This document shows, piece by piece, positions 28,713 through 37,400 of a DNA stretch of 64,000 nucleotides. The notes under the pieces are model-generated. The model did not search any database and was not told where the DNA came from. It saw only the letters and a list, made by a program, of their open reading frames with translations. Position 1 is the first letter of the stretch. Each line of letters starts with the position of its first letter. Source of the stretch: an uncultured Vicinamibacterales bacterium (GTDB taxonomy: Bacteria; Acidobacteriota; Vicinamibacteria; Vicinamibacterales; UBA8438). Location of the stretch: NCBI GenBank assembly GCA_958295905.1, contig CATQHG010000001.1, positions 62,001-126,000 of the forward strand, in the 5' to 3' direction. A program made the translations under genes and the position numbers.

Positions 28713-28959
28713 ATGCCGGTGTGCCCGGCCTGCGGCGCCGACCGAAGCCGCGAAGAACGGGGCGACGACGTCTTCCACGTCGATGAGCGCTACGTGCTTG
28801 GTCGGCCGCATTCCGGCTCGTGTCTGCGTCCGGTGTGGAGAACCCTCGTTCAGCCGCGAAACGGCGGAACGGGTCCGGCGCATGGCGCATGGACGCGCCG
28901 AACCGACTCGCTCCGTTCCGCTGGGGGTGTTCGAGTTCACCCGGGATGGAGCGGCCTGA
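28713..28959 (+). pseudogene. YgiT-type zinc-finger antitoxin-like protein, one frameshift
   Basis: The ATG at 28713 sits after GGAGGTGAAC and starts MPVCPACGADRSREERGDDV. After one base is skipped near 28799, the frame reads VGRIPARVCVRCGEPSFSRE, then TAERVRRMAHG. Two C-x2-C pairs, the second followed by GE-x-x-F-S-x-E-T, are the YgiT/MqsA N-terminal zinc-finger pattern. The product would be about 81 residues, ending at TGA 28959. These antitoxins normally pair with MqsR or DUF4258 toxins encoded next to them. Confidence 0.65.
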
Positions 28960-28969
28960 ACGATGCCTC

Positions 28970-29102
28970 GGACACCCCGGTCACGGACCCGGACGGTCGC
29001 AATCCTCGAGTACGGACGGTCTGGATTGTCGAGAATGAATGCGACGCGCCACGCGTCATGACCGCGCATCCGCTGAGGAGACGGGATGCTGCAGGAGCTT
29101 GA
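28970..29102 (+). pseudogene. DUF6883-like protein, C-terminal remnant
   Basis: The frame reads DGRNPRVRTVWIVENECDAP, then RVMTAHPLRR. This is the typical C-terminus (TVWIVE...PRLVTAYPL) of small DUF6883 proteins that are usually encoded directly upstream of DUF4926 proteins. That is exactly the arrangement here, with overlap of the next start. The first two thirds are missing; the break coincides with the end of the YgiT-like gene. Confidence 0.6.
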
Positions 29103-29319
29103 CCGTATCGTGCTCACGGAAGACCTGTCGAGCGTGCGCTTGAAGGCGGGCGACGTCGGTACGATTGTCCACGCGCATCGGGGCGGCCAGGCTTTCGAGG
29201 TGGAATTTCTGGCCCCGGACGGCAACACCGCGGCGTTGGCCACGGTGCCGGCGTCCCGGCTTCGTCCCGTAGCCGCCACCGACCCGACCCCTGCGCGGGC
29301 GCTCGAGAGCGTCGGGTAA
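29086..29319 (+). CDS. DUF4926 protein
   Basis: This is a 77-residue protein starting MLQELDRIVLTEDLSSVRLK after GAGGAGACGGG. It contains AGDVGTIVHAHRGGQAFEVE and ends TVPASRLRPV plus a short tail, matching DUF4926 over its length. DUF4926 proteins are small SH3-like beta-barrels that occur with DUF6883 partners in suspected toxin-antitoxin pairs. Here the partner is truncated. It lies 24 bases before mod and may be co-transcribed with it. Confidence 0.75.
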   Translation: MLQELDRIVLTEDLSSVRLKAGDVGTIVHAHRGGQAFEVEFLAPDGNTAALATVPASRLRPVAATDPTPARALESVG

Positions 29320-29343
29320 CCGACCGGCAAGGCAGGCTGATCC

Positions 29344-32300
29344 GTGGCGCGAACACCGAAGAAACCCAGGACCGTCGAGACCCTGACCCACGGCGCGGCC
29401 TCCCGGAAGAACATCCCGACCGCCGAATTCGAGCCGGTCATGGACCGGGCCGATCAGGACCCGGTCCGGGCCGCTTACGAGCGCCGCAACCGCGACCTCG
29501 ACCCGCAGCTCGTCTGGCGCGGCAAGGACCTGCAGGACTGGTCCGACCTCGTCGTGCCGGCGCCGCCGCTCTTCATCCAGGAGAAGGTGCACCCGAAGGT
29601 CCTGGTCGACGACCTGCAGCGGGAGACGCGGCGGCGCCGGGCCGGCGCCGAGTCCGGCGGCCGGCAACCCGACCTGTTCGCCGATTTCAACGGCCTGCCC
29701 GACGACGACGCCCGGACCGAGTTCTACCGGCACGACGCCAACTGGTCGAACCGGATGATCCTCGGCGACAGCCTCCAGGTGATGGCGTCGCTGGCCGAGC
29801 GCGAGGGCCTGCGCGGCAAGGTGCAGTGCATCTACCTCGACCCGCCCTACGGCATCAAGTTCAACTCGAACTTCCAGTGGTCCACCACCAGCCGCGACGT
29901 CAAGGACGGCAAGGCCGAGCACATCAGCCGCGAGCCCGAGCAGGTGAAGGCGTTCCGCGACACGTGGCGGGACGGCATTCACTCGTACCTGACGTACCTG
30001 CGCGACCGCCTGACCGTGGCGCGGGAGCTCCTGACGGAGAGCGGGAGCATCTTCGTGCAGATCGGGGACGAGAACGTTCACCGGGTGCGGGCGCTGATGG
30101 ATGAGGTGTTCGGACGAGAGAACTCGATTTCGCTTATTTCCTTTTCAACAACGACCGGATCGACAGACAGGTATCTCGGGCAGACTACAGACTACCTCTT
30201 GTGGTATGCGAAGAATCAGGTCGCAGTCAAATATAGCCCCATTTATCAAAACAAGACACCGGGCGGGAAGAGCGGCAGCAGTTACAATCGCGTGTGTGAT
30301 ACAGGTGTTAACGAAGTGATCTCGGATGACCAGTTGTCCAGTTCGCTCAGTTCCGCAGGGAGCCGTCCGGTCAGTTACCCCAGTTACCCAGGGGTTTATT
30401 CTCTCGATAATCTGACATCTCAGAGCATTGGGCGCCAGAAGGGCGAAGGGGCCGCATGTTGGTTTGGCGTCAAGTTTCGAGGATCAGTGTACAAACCCAG
30501 CTTGTCTGCTCGATGGAAAACGAACTATGAAGGCATGACACGGCTACAGGCCGCAGACCGACTGGAGCCTACTAAGAATCGTCTGCGGTACGTCCGATAC
30601 CTTGACGACTTTCCGGTGGCTCAAATCGTAAACCGTTGGGACGACGTTGGTCTATCGGACAAGTCGTATGTGGTCCAAACATCGCCGACCGTTGCGAAAC
30701 GCTGCATCCTGATGACCACCGACCCAGGCGACCTCGTCCTCGACCCAACCTGCGGATCCGGCACCACCGCCTACGTCGCAGAGCAGTGGGGCCGGCGCTG
30801 GATCACCATCGACACGTCCCGCGTCGCCCTGGCGCTCGCCCGCGCCCGCGTCATGGGCGCGCGCTACCCGCACTACCTGCTCGCCGACAGCCCGGAGGGA
30901 CAGCGGAAGGAAGCCGAAGTTACCCGCAAGGCCCCGTCCGAGACGCCCACGCACGGCGACGTCCGGCAGGGGTTCGTCTACGAGCGCGTGCCGCACGTCA
31001 CGCTCAAGTCCATCGCCAACAACGCGGAAATCGACGTCATCTGGGAGCGGTGGCAGGAGACGCTGGAGCCGCTCCGCAAAGACCTGAACGCCGCGCTCGG
31101 CCGCTCGTGGGCAGAATGGGAGATCCCGCGGGAAGCCGGCGAGCCGTGGCCTGCCGCCGCAGCAGCAGCCTGGAAACGCTTCGCCGCCGCCGAAACGGAC
31201 CGCGATCGAACCGCCGCCCTGCAGGCCGTCAACGCCGAGTTGGACCGCCGCTACACGCCGGCCGACCCGCCCGACGGACCGCGCGATCCGTGGCCGGCCG
31301 AGGTCACCGGCACGCACCGCCGGTGGTGGGAGGCGCGCATCGCCCGGCAGCAGGAGATCGACGCCTCCATCGCGGCGCGGGCCGACGTCGAGCACCTCTA
31401 CGACAAGCCGTACGAGGACAAGAAAAAGGTGCGCGTCGCCGGTCCGTTCACCGTCGAGAGCCTGTCGCCGCACCGCCTGCTGGCGCTCGACGAGCACGAC
31501 GAGCTGATCGACCGGGTCGCCGAAGGGGCGTCCGCGTACGGCGCGGCGGAAGACTTCACCGGCATGGTGCTCGGCCACCTCGCCACCGCCGGCGTCCAGC
31601 AGGCGCGCAAGGCCGACCGCATCCAGTTCACGGCGCTGGAACCGTGGCCGGGCGAGCTGATCTGCGCCCAGGGCCGCTATCTCGAGGGCGAGGCCGACGA
31701 CGACGAGACCGAGCGGGCCGAACGGCGCGCCGGCGTCCTCGTGGGGCCGGAGTTCGGGACCGTCGCCAGACAGGATCTCGTGCGGGCCGCCCGCGAGGCG
31801 GGCGACGCCGGCTTCGACGTCCTGATTGCCTGCGCCTTCAACTACGAGCCGCACGCCACCGAGTTCAACAAGCTCGGCGCGCTCCCGGTGCTGAAGGCGC
31901 GCATGAACGCCGACCTGCACATGGCCGACAACCTGAAGAACACCGGCCGGGGCAACCTGTTCGTCGTCTTCGGCGAGCCCGACGTCGAGATTCTGCCCGC
32001 CGCCGAAGACGCCGAGGACGGCGACGACCCCGAGGCCGGCCGCATCCAGGTGCGTATCAACGGCGTCGACGTCTTCCACCCCAACACCGGCGAGGTCCGC
32101 AGCGACGGCCCCGACGGCATCGCCTGCTGGTTCATCGACACCGACTACAACGACGAGAGCTTCTTCGTCCGCCACGCCTACTTCCTGGGCGCCAACGACC
32201 CCTACAAGGCGCTCCGGACCACCCTGAAGGCCGAAATCGACCCCGACGCCTGGGCGACGCTCCACAGCGACACGTCGCGGCCCTTCGACCGGCCGGCGTC

Positions 32301-32367
32301 GGGCCGCATCGCCGTGAAGGTGATCAACCACCTGGGGGACGAAGTGATGAAGGTGTTCCAGGTGTGA
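29344..32367 (+). CDS. mod: type III restriction-modification methyltransferase Mod subunit
   Basis: This intact protein of 1,007 residues is an adenine-N6 methyltransferase that recognises DNA for the Res/Mod complex. Catalytic motif IV is IYLDPPYGIKFN (about residue 165), and SAM-binding motif I is VLDPTCGSGTTAYVAEQWGR (about 465). IV before I is the beta class, as in type III Mod. About 500 further residues downstream give the long form seen in large type III systems. Residues about 257-458 (bases 30115-30715), the target-recognition part, are clearly A/T-richer than both flanks, as if exchanged by recombination. The start is GTG 29344. It needs res at 25368 for restriction; alone it would still methylate. 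Confidence 0.92.
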   Translation: MARTPKKPRTVETLTHGAASRKNIPTAEFEPVMDRADQDPVRAAYERRNRDLDPQLVWRGKDLQDWSDLVVPAPPLFIQEKVHPKVLVDDLQRETRRRRAGAESGGRQPDLFADFNGLPDDDARTEFYRHDANWSNRMILGDSLQVMASLAEREGLRGKVQCIYLDPPYGIKFNSNFQWSTTSRDVKDGKAEHISREPEQVKAFRDTWRDGIHSYLTYLRDRLTVARELLTESGSIFVQIGDENVHRVRALMDEVFGRENSISLISFSTTTGSTDRYLGQTTDYLLWYAKNQVAVKYSPIYQNKTPGGKSGSSYNRVCDTGVNEVISDDQLSSSLSSAGSRPVSYPSYPGVYSLDNLTSQSIGRQKGEGAACWFGVKFRGSVYKPSLSARWKTNYEGMTRLQAADRLEPTKNRLRYVRYLDDFPVAQIVNRWDDVGLSDKSYVVQTSPTVAKRCILMTTDPGDLVLDPTCGSGTTAYVAEQWGRRWITIDTSRVALALARARVMGARYPHYLLADSPEGQRKEAEVTRKAPSETPTHGDVRQGFVYERVPHVTLKSIANNAEIDVIWERWQETLEPLRKDLNAALGRSWAEWEIPREAGEPWPAAAAAAWKRFAAAETDRDRTAALQAVNAELDRRYTPADPPDGPRDPWPAEVTGTHRRWWEARIARQQEIDASIAARADVEHLYDKPYEDKKKVRVAGPFTVESLSPHRLLALDEHDELIDRVAEGASAYGAAEDFTGMVLGHLATAGVQQARKADRIQFTALEPWPGELICAQGRYLEGEADDDETERAERRAGVLVGPEFGTVARQDLVRAAREAGDAGFDVLIACAFNYEPHATEFNKLGALPVLKARMNADLHMADNLKNTGRGNLFVVFGEPDVEILPAAEDAEDGDDPEAGRIQVRINGVDVFHPNTGEVRSDGPDGIACWFIDTDYNDESFFVRHAYFLGANDPYKALRTTLKAEIDPDAWATLHSDTSRPFDRPASGRIAVKVINHLGDEVMKVFQV

Positions 32368-32469
32368 CGAACCCGACGTCGCTATGGCCACAGAGCTGAA
32401 GATGTCCGCGCCTTCGAGACCGAAGGACCGGCCCGGCTTCCCCACGAACGTGAGGAGTGGAGTTTCTTC

Positions 32470-33051
32470 ATGGTTGACTGGCAGATCCTTACGAATATAG
32501 CGGCTCCTATGCTCGCCCTCGTCTTCGGCGTATGGATCAATCGTCGGTTCGAGAATCGCCCCGTGCTGCTGTCTCACTGGGGACACGTATCTTCATTCAA
32601 CTATCAGCAAGGTGACGGCACCACGGGGGTTGTTAACACCCATTCGGTTGTCATTCGCAACGCCGGCAGGCGCGCGGCCACAAACGTGCGGCTGAGCCAC
32701 AACGTTCTACCGGCGAATTTCAATATCTGGCCTGCCGCGGAGTATCAAGTCAAGGACGTACCAAATTCGGGTGCCGACATCGTGATCCCCAAGCTAGTTC
32801 CCGGCCAGCACCTTACCATATCCTATCTCTATTTCCCGCCCGTCACTTACGCCGATGTCAACGCGAACGTGAGGTCTGATGAGGGTTTCGCCACTCCGAT
32901 ACCCGTCTTGCTGCAACGAGAGCACTCCAAGTGGTGCAAGGTTGTCGTGGGCACGCTCATGATTCTGGGGACCGTCTCATTGATTTATGGACTGTTCGAA
33001 GTCGGCTCATTTATCGCGGAGGCGGTATCAAACGCCAACGGGCGCACTTGA
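32470..33051 (+). CDS. small membrane protein downstream of mod
   Basis: This 193-residue protein has ATG 32470 after GAGGAGTGGAG. One membrane segment lies near the start (ILTNIAAPMLALVFGVWI, residues about 6-23). A soluble domain of about 120 residues rich in beta-strand sequence follows (HSVVIRNAGRRAATNVRLSH), and a second membrane segment lies near 158-180 (VVVGTLMILGTVSLIYGLF). The soluble part resembles a beta-sandwich. Two-helix proteins of this kind are frequent hitchhikers in defence islands, but I cannot assign a family. GC is lower than in mod. Confidence 0.7.
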   Translation: MVDWQILTNIAAPMLALVFGVWINRRFENRPVLLSHWGHVSSFNYQQGDGTTGVVNTHSVVIRNAGRRAATNVRLSHNVLPANFNIWPAAEYQVKDVPNSGADIVIPKLVPGQHLTISYLYFPPVTYADVNANVRSDEGFATPIPVLLQREHSKWCKVVVGTLMILGTVSLIYGLFEVGSFIAEAVSNANGRT

Positions 33052-33129
33052 CAAAGACGCGCGACCGTTCGGTGGTTCGATCCTATCTCGAAATTGAGAT
33101 CGAGGCTGACCTGAGTTATTCTAGTTGTG

Positions 33130-33213
33130 ATGGTGAAGTTGACCGACGAGCAATGGGAACGGATTCGGAAGCATTTCCCTGAAAGTAATAGTGCGCGAAT
33201 GGCCAACTCATGA
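33130..33213 (+). pseudogene. IS5-type transposase, N-terminal scrap
   Basis: The 27-codon frame MVKLTDEQWERIRKHFPESN starts like IS5-group transposases (L-T-D-E-Q-W-E-R-I-R-x-H-F-P-E). It then leaves the family after 18 residues. Its stop overlaps the PIN gene start by 4 bases, so it could now serve as a translational leader for that gene. Confidence 0.55.
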
Positions 33214-33713
33214 AGCCACGCGTATACATCGAAACCACGGTCATCAGCTATTTGGCTGCTCGTCCAGCGCGCGACGTGGTTGTCGCCGGACGGCAGCAGA
33301 GCACCAGGGACTGGTGGGTCACCGCGTCGAAGAGGTTTGATCTGGTCGTTTCCGCTTTGGTCCGTCAGGAAGCCGAGGCCGGCGATCCTGATGCGGTTCG
33401 CGCTCGGCTTGCTTTGCTTGACCCGCTTTGGTCACTCGACTTGGATGCGGAAGCGCACGAACTGGCCGAACGACTGGTCAGCGAGGGTGCCGTGCCCGCA
33501 TCCGCGCAACGGGATGCTGCGCATATTGCCGTCGCGGCGACCAATGGGGTTCAGTACCTGGTGACGTGGAACTTGCGCCACATCGCCAACGCGGTCGTGA
33601 GGCCGCGGATCGAGTGGGCCTGCCGGCGGGCGGGTTTTGAACCTCCCGTAATCTGCACACCTGACGAGTTGTTGGAGGATGTCGAAGATGAAGATCGACC
33701 CTATCGTCGCTGA
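33210..33713 (+). CDS. PIN-domain (VapC-type) toxin
   Basis: This 167-residue protein begins MKPRVYIETTVISYLAARPA. In this PIN subgroup, YIETTVISYL replaces the usual LDTN, with Glu as the first acidic residue. Further acidic positions lie in VVSALVRQEAEAGDPDAVRA and AQRDAAHIAVAATNGVQYLV, and TWNLRHIAN is the typical later motif of this group. PIN toxins are metal-dependent RNases. The antitoxin gene follows immediately and overlaps, reversing the common antitoxin-first order. Confidence 0.8.
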   Translation: MKPRVYIETTVISYLAARPARDVVVAGRQQSTRDWWVTASKRFDLVVSALVRQEAEAGDPDAVRARLALLDPLWSLDLDAEAHELAERLVSEGAVPASAQRDAAHIAVAATNGVQYLVTWNLRHIANAVVRPRIEWACRRAGFEPPVICTPDELLEDVEDEDRPYRR

Positions 33714-33903
33714 GGTTCGGGCGGTTCGGGACCGGCTCGCCGCCGAGTGCGGAAACGACCTCCAGAAGATATTTCGGCACGCTCGAGAGTACCAAGCGAA
33801 GTCCGGCCAGCGGTACGTACGCTACCGGCCACGCCAGGTACGGGTTCCGGACGACGTCACGGGCCCAGTGCCGACGGACGAGTCGCCGAAAGAGACCGGA
33901 TGA
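33688..33903 (+). CDS. antitoxin partner of the PIN toxin
   Basis: This is a 71-residue basic protein. ATG 33688 (MKIDPIVAEVRAVRDRLAAE) is chosen because GGAGG lies 8-9 bases upstream; ATG 33679 would leave no spacing. Sequence CGNDLQKIFRHAREYQAKSG is common to short proteins found next to such PIN toxins. It overlaps the toxin gene by 26 bases. Confidence 0.7.
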   Translation: MKIDPIVAEVRAVRDRLAAECGNDLQKIFRHAREYQAKSGQRYVRYRPRQVRVPDDVTGPVPTDESPKETG

Positions 33904-33984
33904 GAGGACGGGCACGAACGTGAGCCGTCGAAACACCTGCGGTCCGACTGTGCGCTGATCGCGCGTGGGCGCGGAGGTGTTCAG

Positions 33985-34190
33985 CCTGCTCTGCTTGGCA
34001 ACGTGAGCAACTACGTCCTGTGGTATTCCAAGCCGCCTGCGCCACCCAGTGCCGGATGGCCTGCGGGTGGGCTCGAATTCCCGGGCCAGATCCGCCGGCG
34101 ACCGCCGGATCGAGCTAACTCGACCATCTGGTCTCGGAACGCTGGCGGATACGGCCGTCTCGATTTCGCTACCGTGGACACCACCTCATC
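33985..34190 (-). pseudogene. IS3-family OrfA remnant
   Basis: On the minus strand the sequence reads AKSRRPYPPAFRDQMVELAR-SG, then after a frameshift ADLAREFEPTRRPSGTGWRR. This is the N-terminus of IS3-type OrfA (helix-turn-helix, R-Y-P-x-E-F-R-x-Q-M-V-E-L-A-R-x-G). No OrfB or IS ends are visible. Confidence 0.65.
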
Positions 34191-34428
34191 TCGCAACAGC
34201 ATCCAGTGTTCACAAAACCGGGTGAACTCCGAACACTCAAAGTGGCTCACTCTTCTTCCCAGCTTGCACGAGTTTGTCGTGCCACTTGCGCGTTCGTGGC
34301 AGCGTAAGTTGTTGATTCTAAATCTCTACGTTTTTGGGTTGTTAAAATTCGGCTAATCCTTACCGCCGCACCGCTGGCGGCCGAATAGCGAGGACGGCGG
34401 CGGTCCCGGCTCCACACCAGTTACGACC

Positions 34429-37400
34429 ATGATGCTAACGTCCGCTCATCAAGGGTACGAATACCAGGACTTGCTGGTTGCTGCACGGCTGGTAGACGTC
34501 ATGCTCGGGGACATCGTGGAAATCCGCGTCGACACAAAACTGGTCCAGAACGATGTCTTCGATGACCTGACCACCGTCGATGCAGCAGGCCGTCGAGAGC
34601 GCACACAGGTCAAGCATACCGCAAACGACGATCGCGCATTGACACTCGCCACATTCACCGGCGATGGGCGTAGTCTTCGACTGGACCGTGTGATTGCCAC
34701 CGCCCTTGCAGACCGCGATGGGCCGGGCATCCAAGCCCGCGCCTTTTCTTTTCGGATCGTGTTGCGTGACACACCGCCGACGGACAGGCATCTGCGTGCG
34801 GTTCTCGAACTGGCAAACCCTGACCCCGGACCTCTCGTGCCAGGAATGGACAGCCAGCGCATGCGTTTCCGTCCCGACGCTCTCTGGGACGGCAACGGGC
34901 GCTTTGCGCCCGATCTCGCAGACGCCACCAATCCTTTCGCTTTCCTTCGTCTCGGCAAGAATGCCGTTGAACGCGCCGATTTGGATTGGGTTTGCCAACT
35001 GCTCATCCTTGAGCTTGCGGCGCCAGCTGCGAGCCTGGACCTGACCAACCCGGGTCCCGCAGAGCAGCTCTTGCTCCAACGCGCCCGGAGCGAAGTCGGT
35101 GCCGGAGCCTACCCGAACGGCGACCGTTCGGCCGTCGATGTTGCCGAGGCGCTCATCCGTTGCGCTCGCGCCGCGCGTCAGGGTTCAATAACGGTCACCA
35201 CAGCGGAACTTCTGCGTCGGACTCAACTTCGTAGCGACTTCGGCGCCGTCGCCCGTGCCAATCCCGTTGACACAGCCATCGAGGTACCGCGCTCCACGAC
35301 GGTAGACACACTTGTTCGGCAAATGACCACAGCCGCCGACAGCGGCCAGATCGCCTTGCTCGTGGGTCCGCCAGGCCAAGGGAAGTCCTGGATTTGCAAG
35401 CAGCTCATCGACCGCCTTTCTGACGACGAGTGGCTCGTCGCCGAACACTTCTGCTACCTCGGCGAGGCCGATAGATACCCGCTTCCACGGGTCCGGGTGG
35501 AATCAGTAATCGGAAGTCTCCTGGGTCGGGTCGCCGAGTACGATCCCGACTTGGTAGCCGGCCAACGGCCACGATTCGCCGCCGACGAGCGCGCGCTCGA
35601 AAACGCAATCGTTAAGGCACTCCGGAAGACGCCTCACCGCCGTGTCGCCCTCGTCATCGACGGGATAGACCACGTTACTCGCGTCATCCGCGAGCCCTCC
35701 CACGCCGACCCCTCCTTCCTCCTTGCAGACGCGCTAGCAGCTCTGGCTCTACCGCCTCGCAGCGCCTTGATCGTCCTTAGCCAGCCCGGTCAGCATTTAC
35801 AGCCTCTCGAGGCGGCTGGGGCCGTTACGCTCGAAATTCCGAGGCTCACGGATTCCGAGTTGCGGCAACTGGCCATACACTTGGACGTCGTTGGCGACAC
35901 TTCAGATGCTCCCCGCCTGTCCCACCACTTACCGCTACTCGTAAATGAGCAGGCCATTGAGGAATTTCTGGCGGCCTTAGCGGATCGTTCTGAGGGCAAT
36001 GCCCTCTACGCCACGTATCTCTGTCGAGAAGCCCGTAGAAGTGCGATGACACCCGCTGCGCCGGCGGCAACCATCCGCAGTCTGCCGCAATTCGATGAAT
36101 CTCTTCGTGGGTACTACCAGCACATTCACGCCTCGCTCGGCGACGAGGGCGCATGGGTAGCTGACGTCATCGCACTACTCGATTTCCCCGTTTCGAGAAG
36201 CGACCTGAAAGCCATCAGGCCCGATATGGCACACCGAGTAGATCCGGCCTTTGAAGTGCTGCGACCGGTTCTCTTGGAACGCGCTACCCAGGGTGGCGCT
36301 CGCGTCTACCACGAATCTTTCGCTCGATTTCTTCGGCTACCGTTTCACGGCAACGTGGCCGCTAGAACGGCACTCCTTGACCGGATTATCGCGTGGCTCG
36401 AACGCAGAGGTATTTTCGAGGACTCGCGCGCCTTTCGGCATCTGTTGCCTGCTCTTTCCGACGCCAACGACAACGAAAGAGTCGTGAGTGCGGTGGGTCG
36501 TGATTTTGTCGTCAAGTCAATCGCGGCGGGATTCCCAGCGTCAGCCATAGTCGAGAACCTCGCTACAGCGGTCCGATGTGCCGCACGTATCGGCGACTGG
36601 CCCGTAGTCGCCCGTTACGTGGAAATGAGCCGGTCGACCGAAACTTACAAGGGGGAACGATTCGATTCAGCAGTCGTGTGCTTCGTGGATGTCATTGCAA
36701 GGCTATTGGGCGCAGACACTTTAGCGAACAGACTTCTCCACGATGGGACTCCCATCATGGCCGCCCGATCCGGACTAAAGATGTGTGCCGCTCTCGATGA
36801 GCTGGGCACCGTTGTTCCATGGCGAGAGTACATGGAGGCATTCCTACGCGAGTCTGAGGACAACACGGTCTATGGCGAAGCGTCGGATCGCCAAGTAGCG
36901 GTTGCATGGTTACGCGGACGACTTCGCTTGGCGTCCTTACACCATCGCGCCACCGCCGACTCTCGGCAAGCGGCCGGGTTTCTTGGTACTGATAACGATA
37001 GTGCTCTCCTTGGGCAACTGAACTGGGTCGAACTCGGGAAGTACGTGCATGACCACGGGCTCCCGCCGGCCACTGTGATCCAAGCGATTCCTCGACACCC
37101 ACGGACACGCGCGGATTATCGAGCTTCTTCCGAAACTCCCTCAGCCGGGCGACTTTTGTCTCGCACTCGCCGATAGAGTTTCGCGGCGAGGCGTTCCAGA
37201 CACCGAGAACAACGCCCTTCCAACTGGGCCTCGCGAGCCGCTGCCCCTGGTGTTTCTCCAGGTAGCACGTGCCACGTGATTGCCCTCGGCGTACCGCTCG
37301 ACGAAGTCGACCGCCGCCCAATTGAGGAAGCGAGGGAGCACCTGCTCGAACTGACAAGGGCAGTGCACAACGCGTACCGAGAGACGGGAAAAGTCGGCGA

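Noticed and set aside
33130-33213. Leader-encoded antitoxin for the PIN toxin
   Set aside because: The 27 codons match the start of IS5-type transposases, and a better antitoxin candidate follows the toxin.
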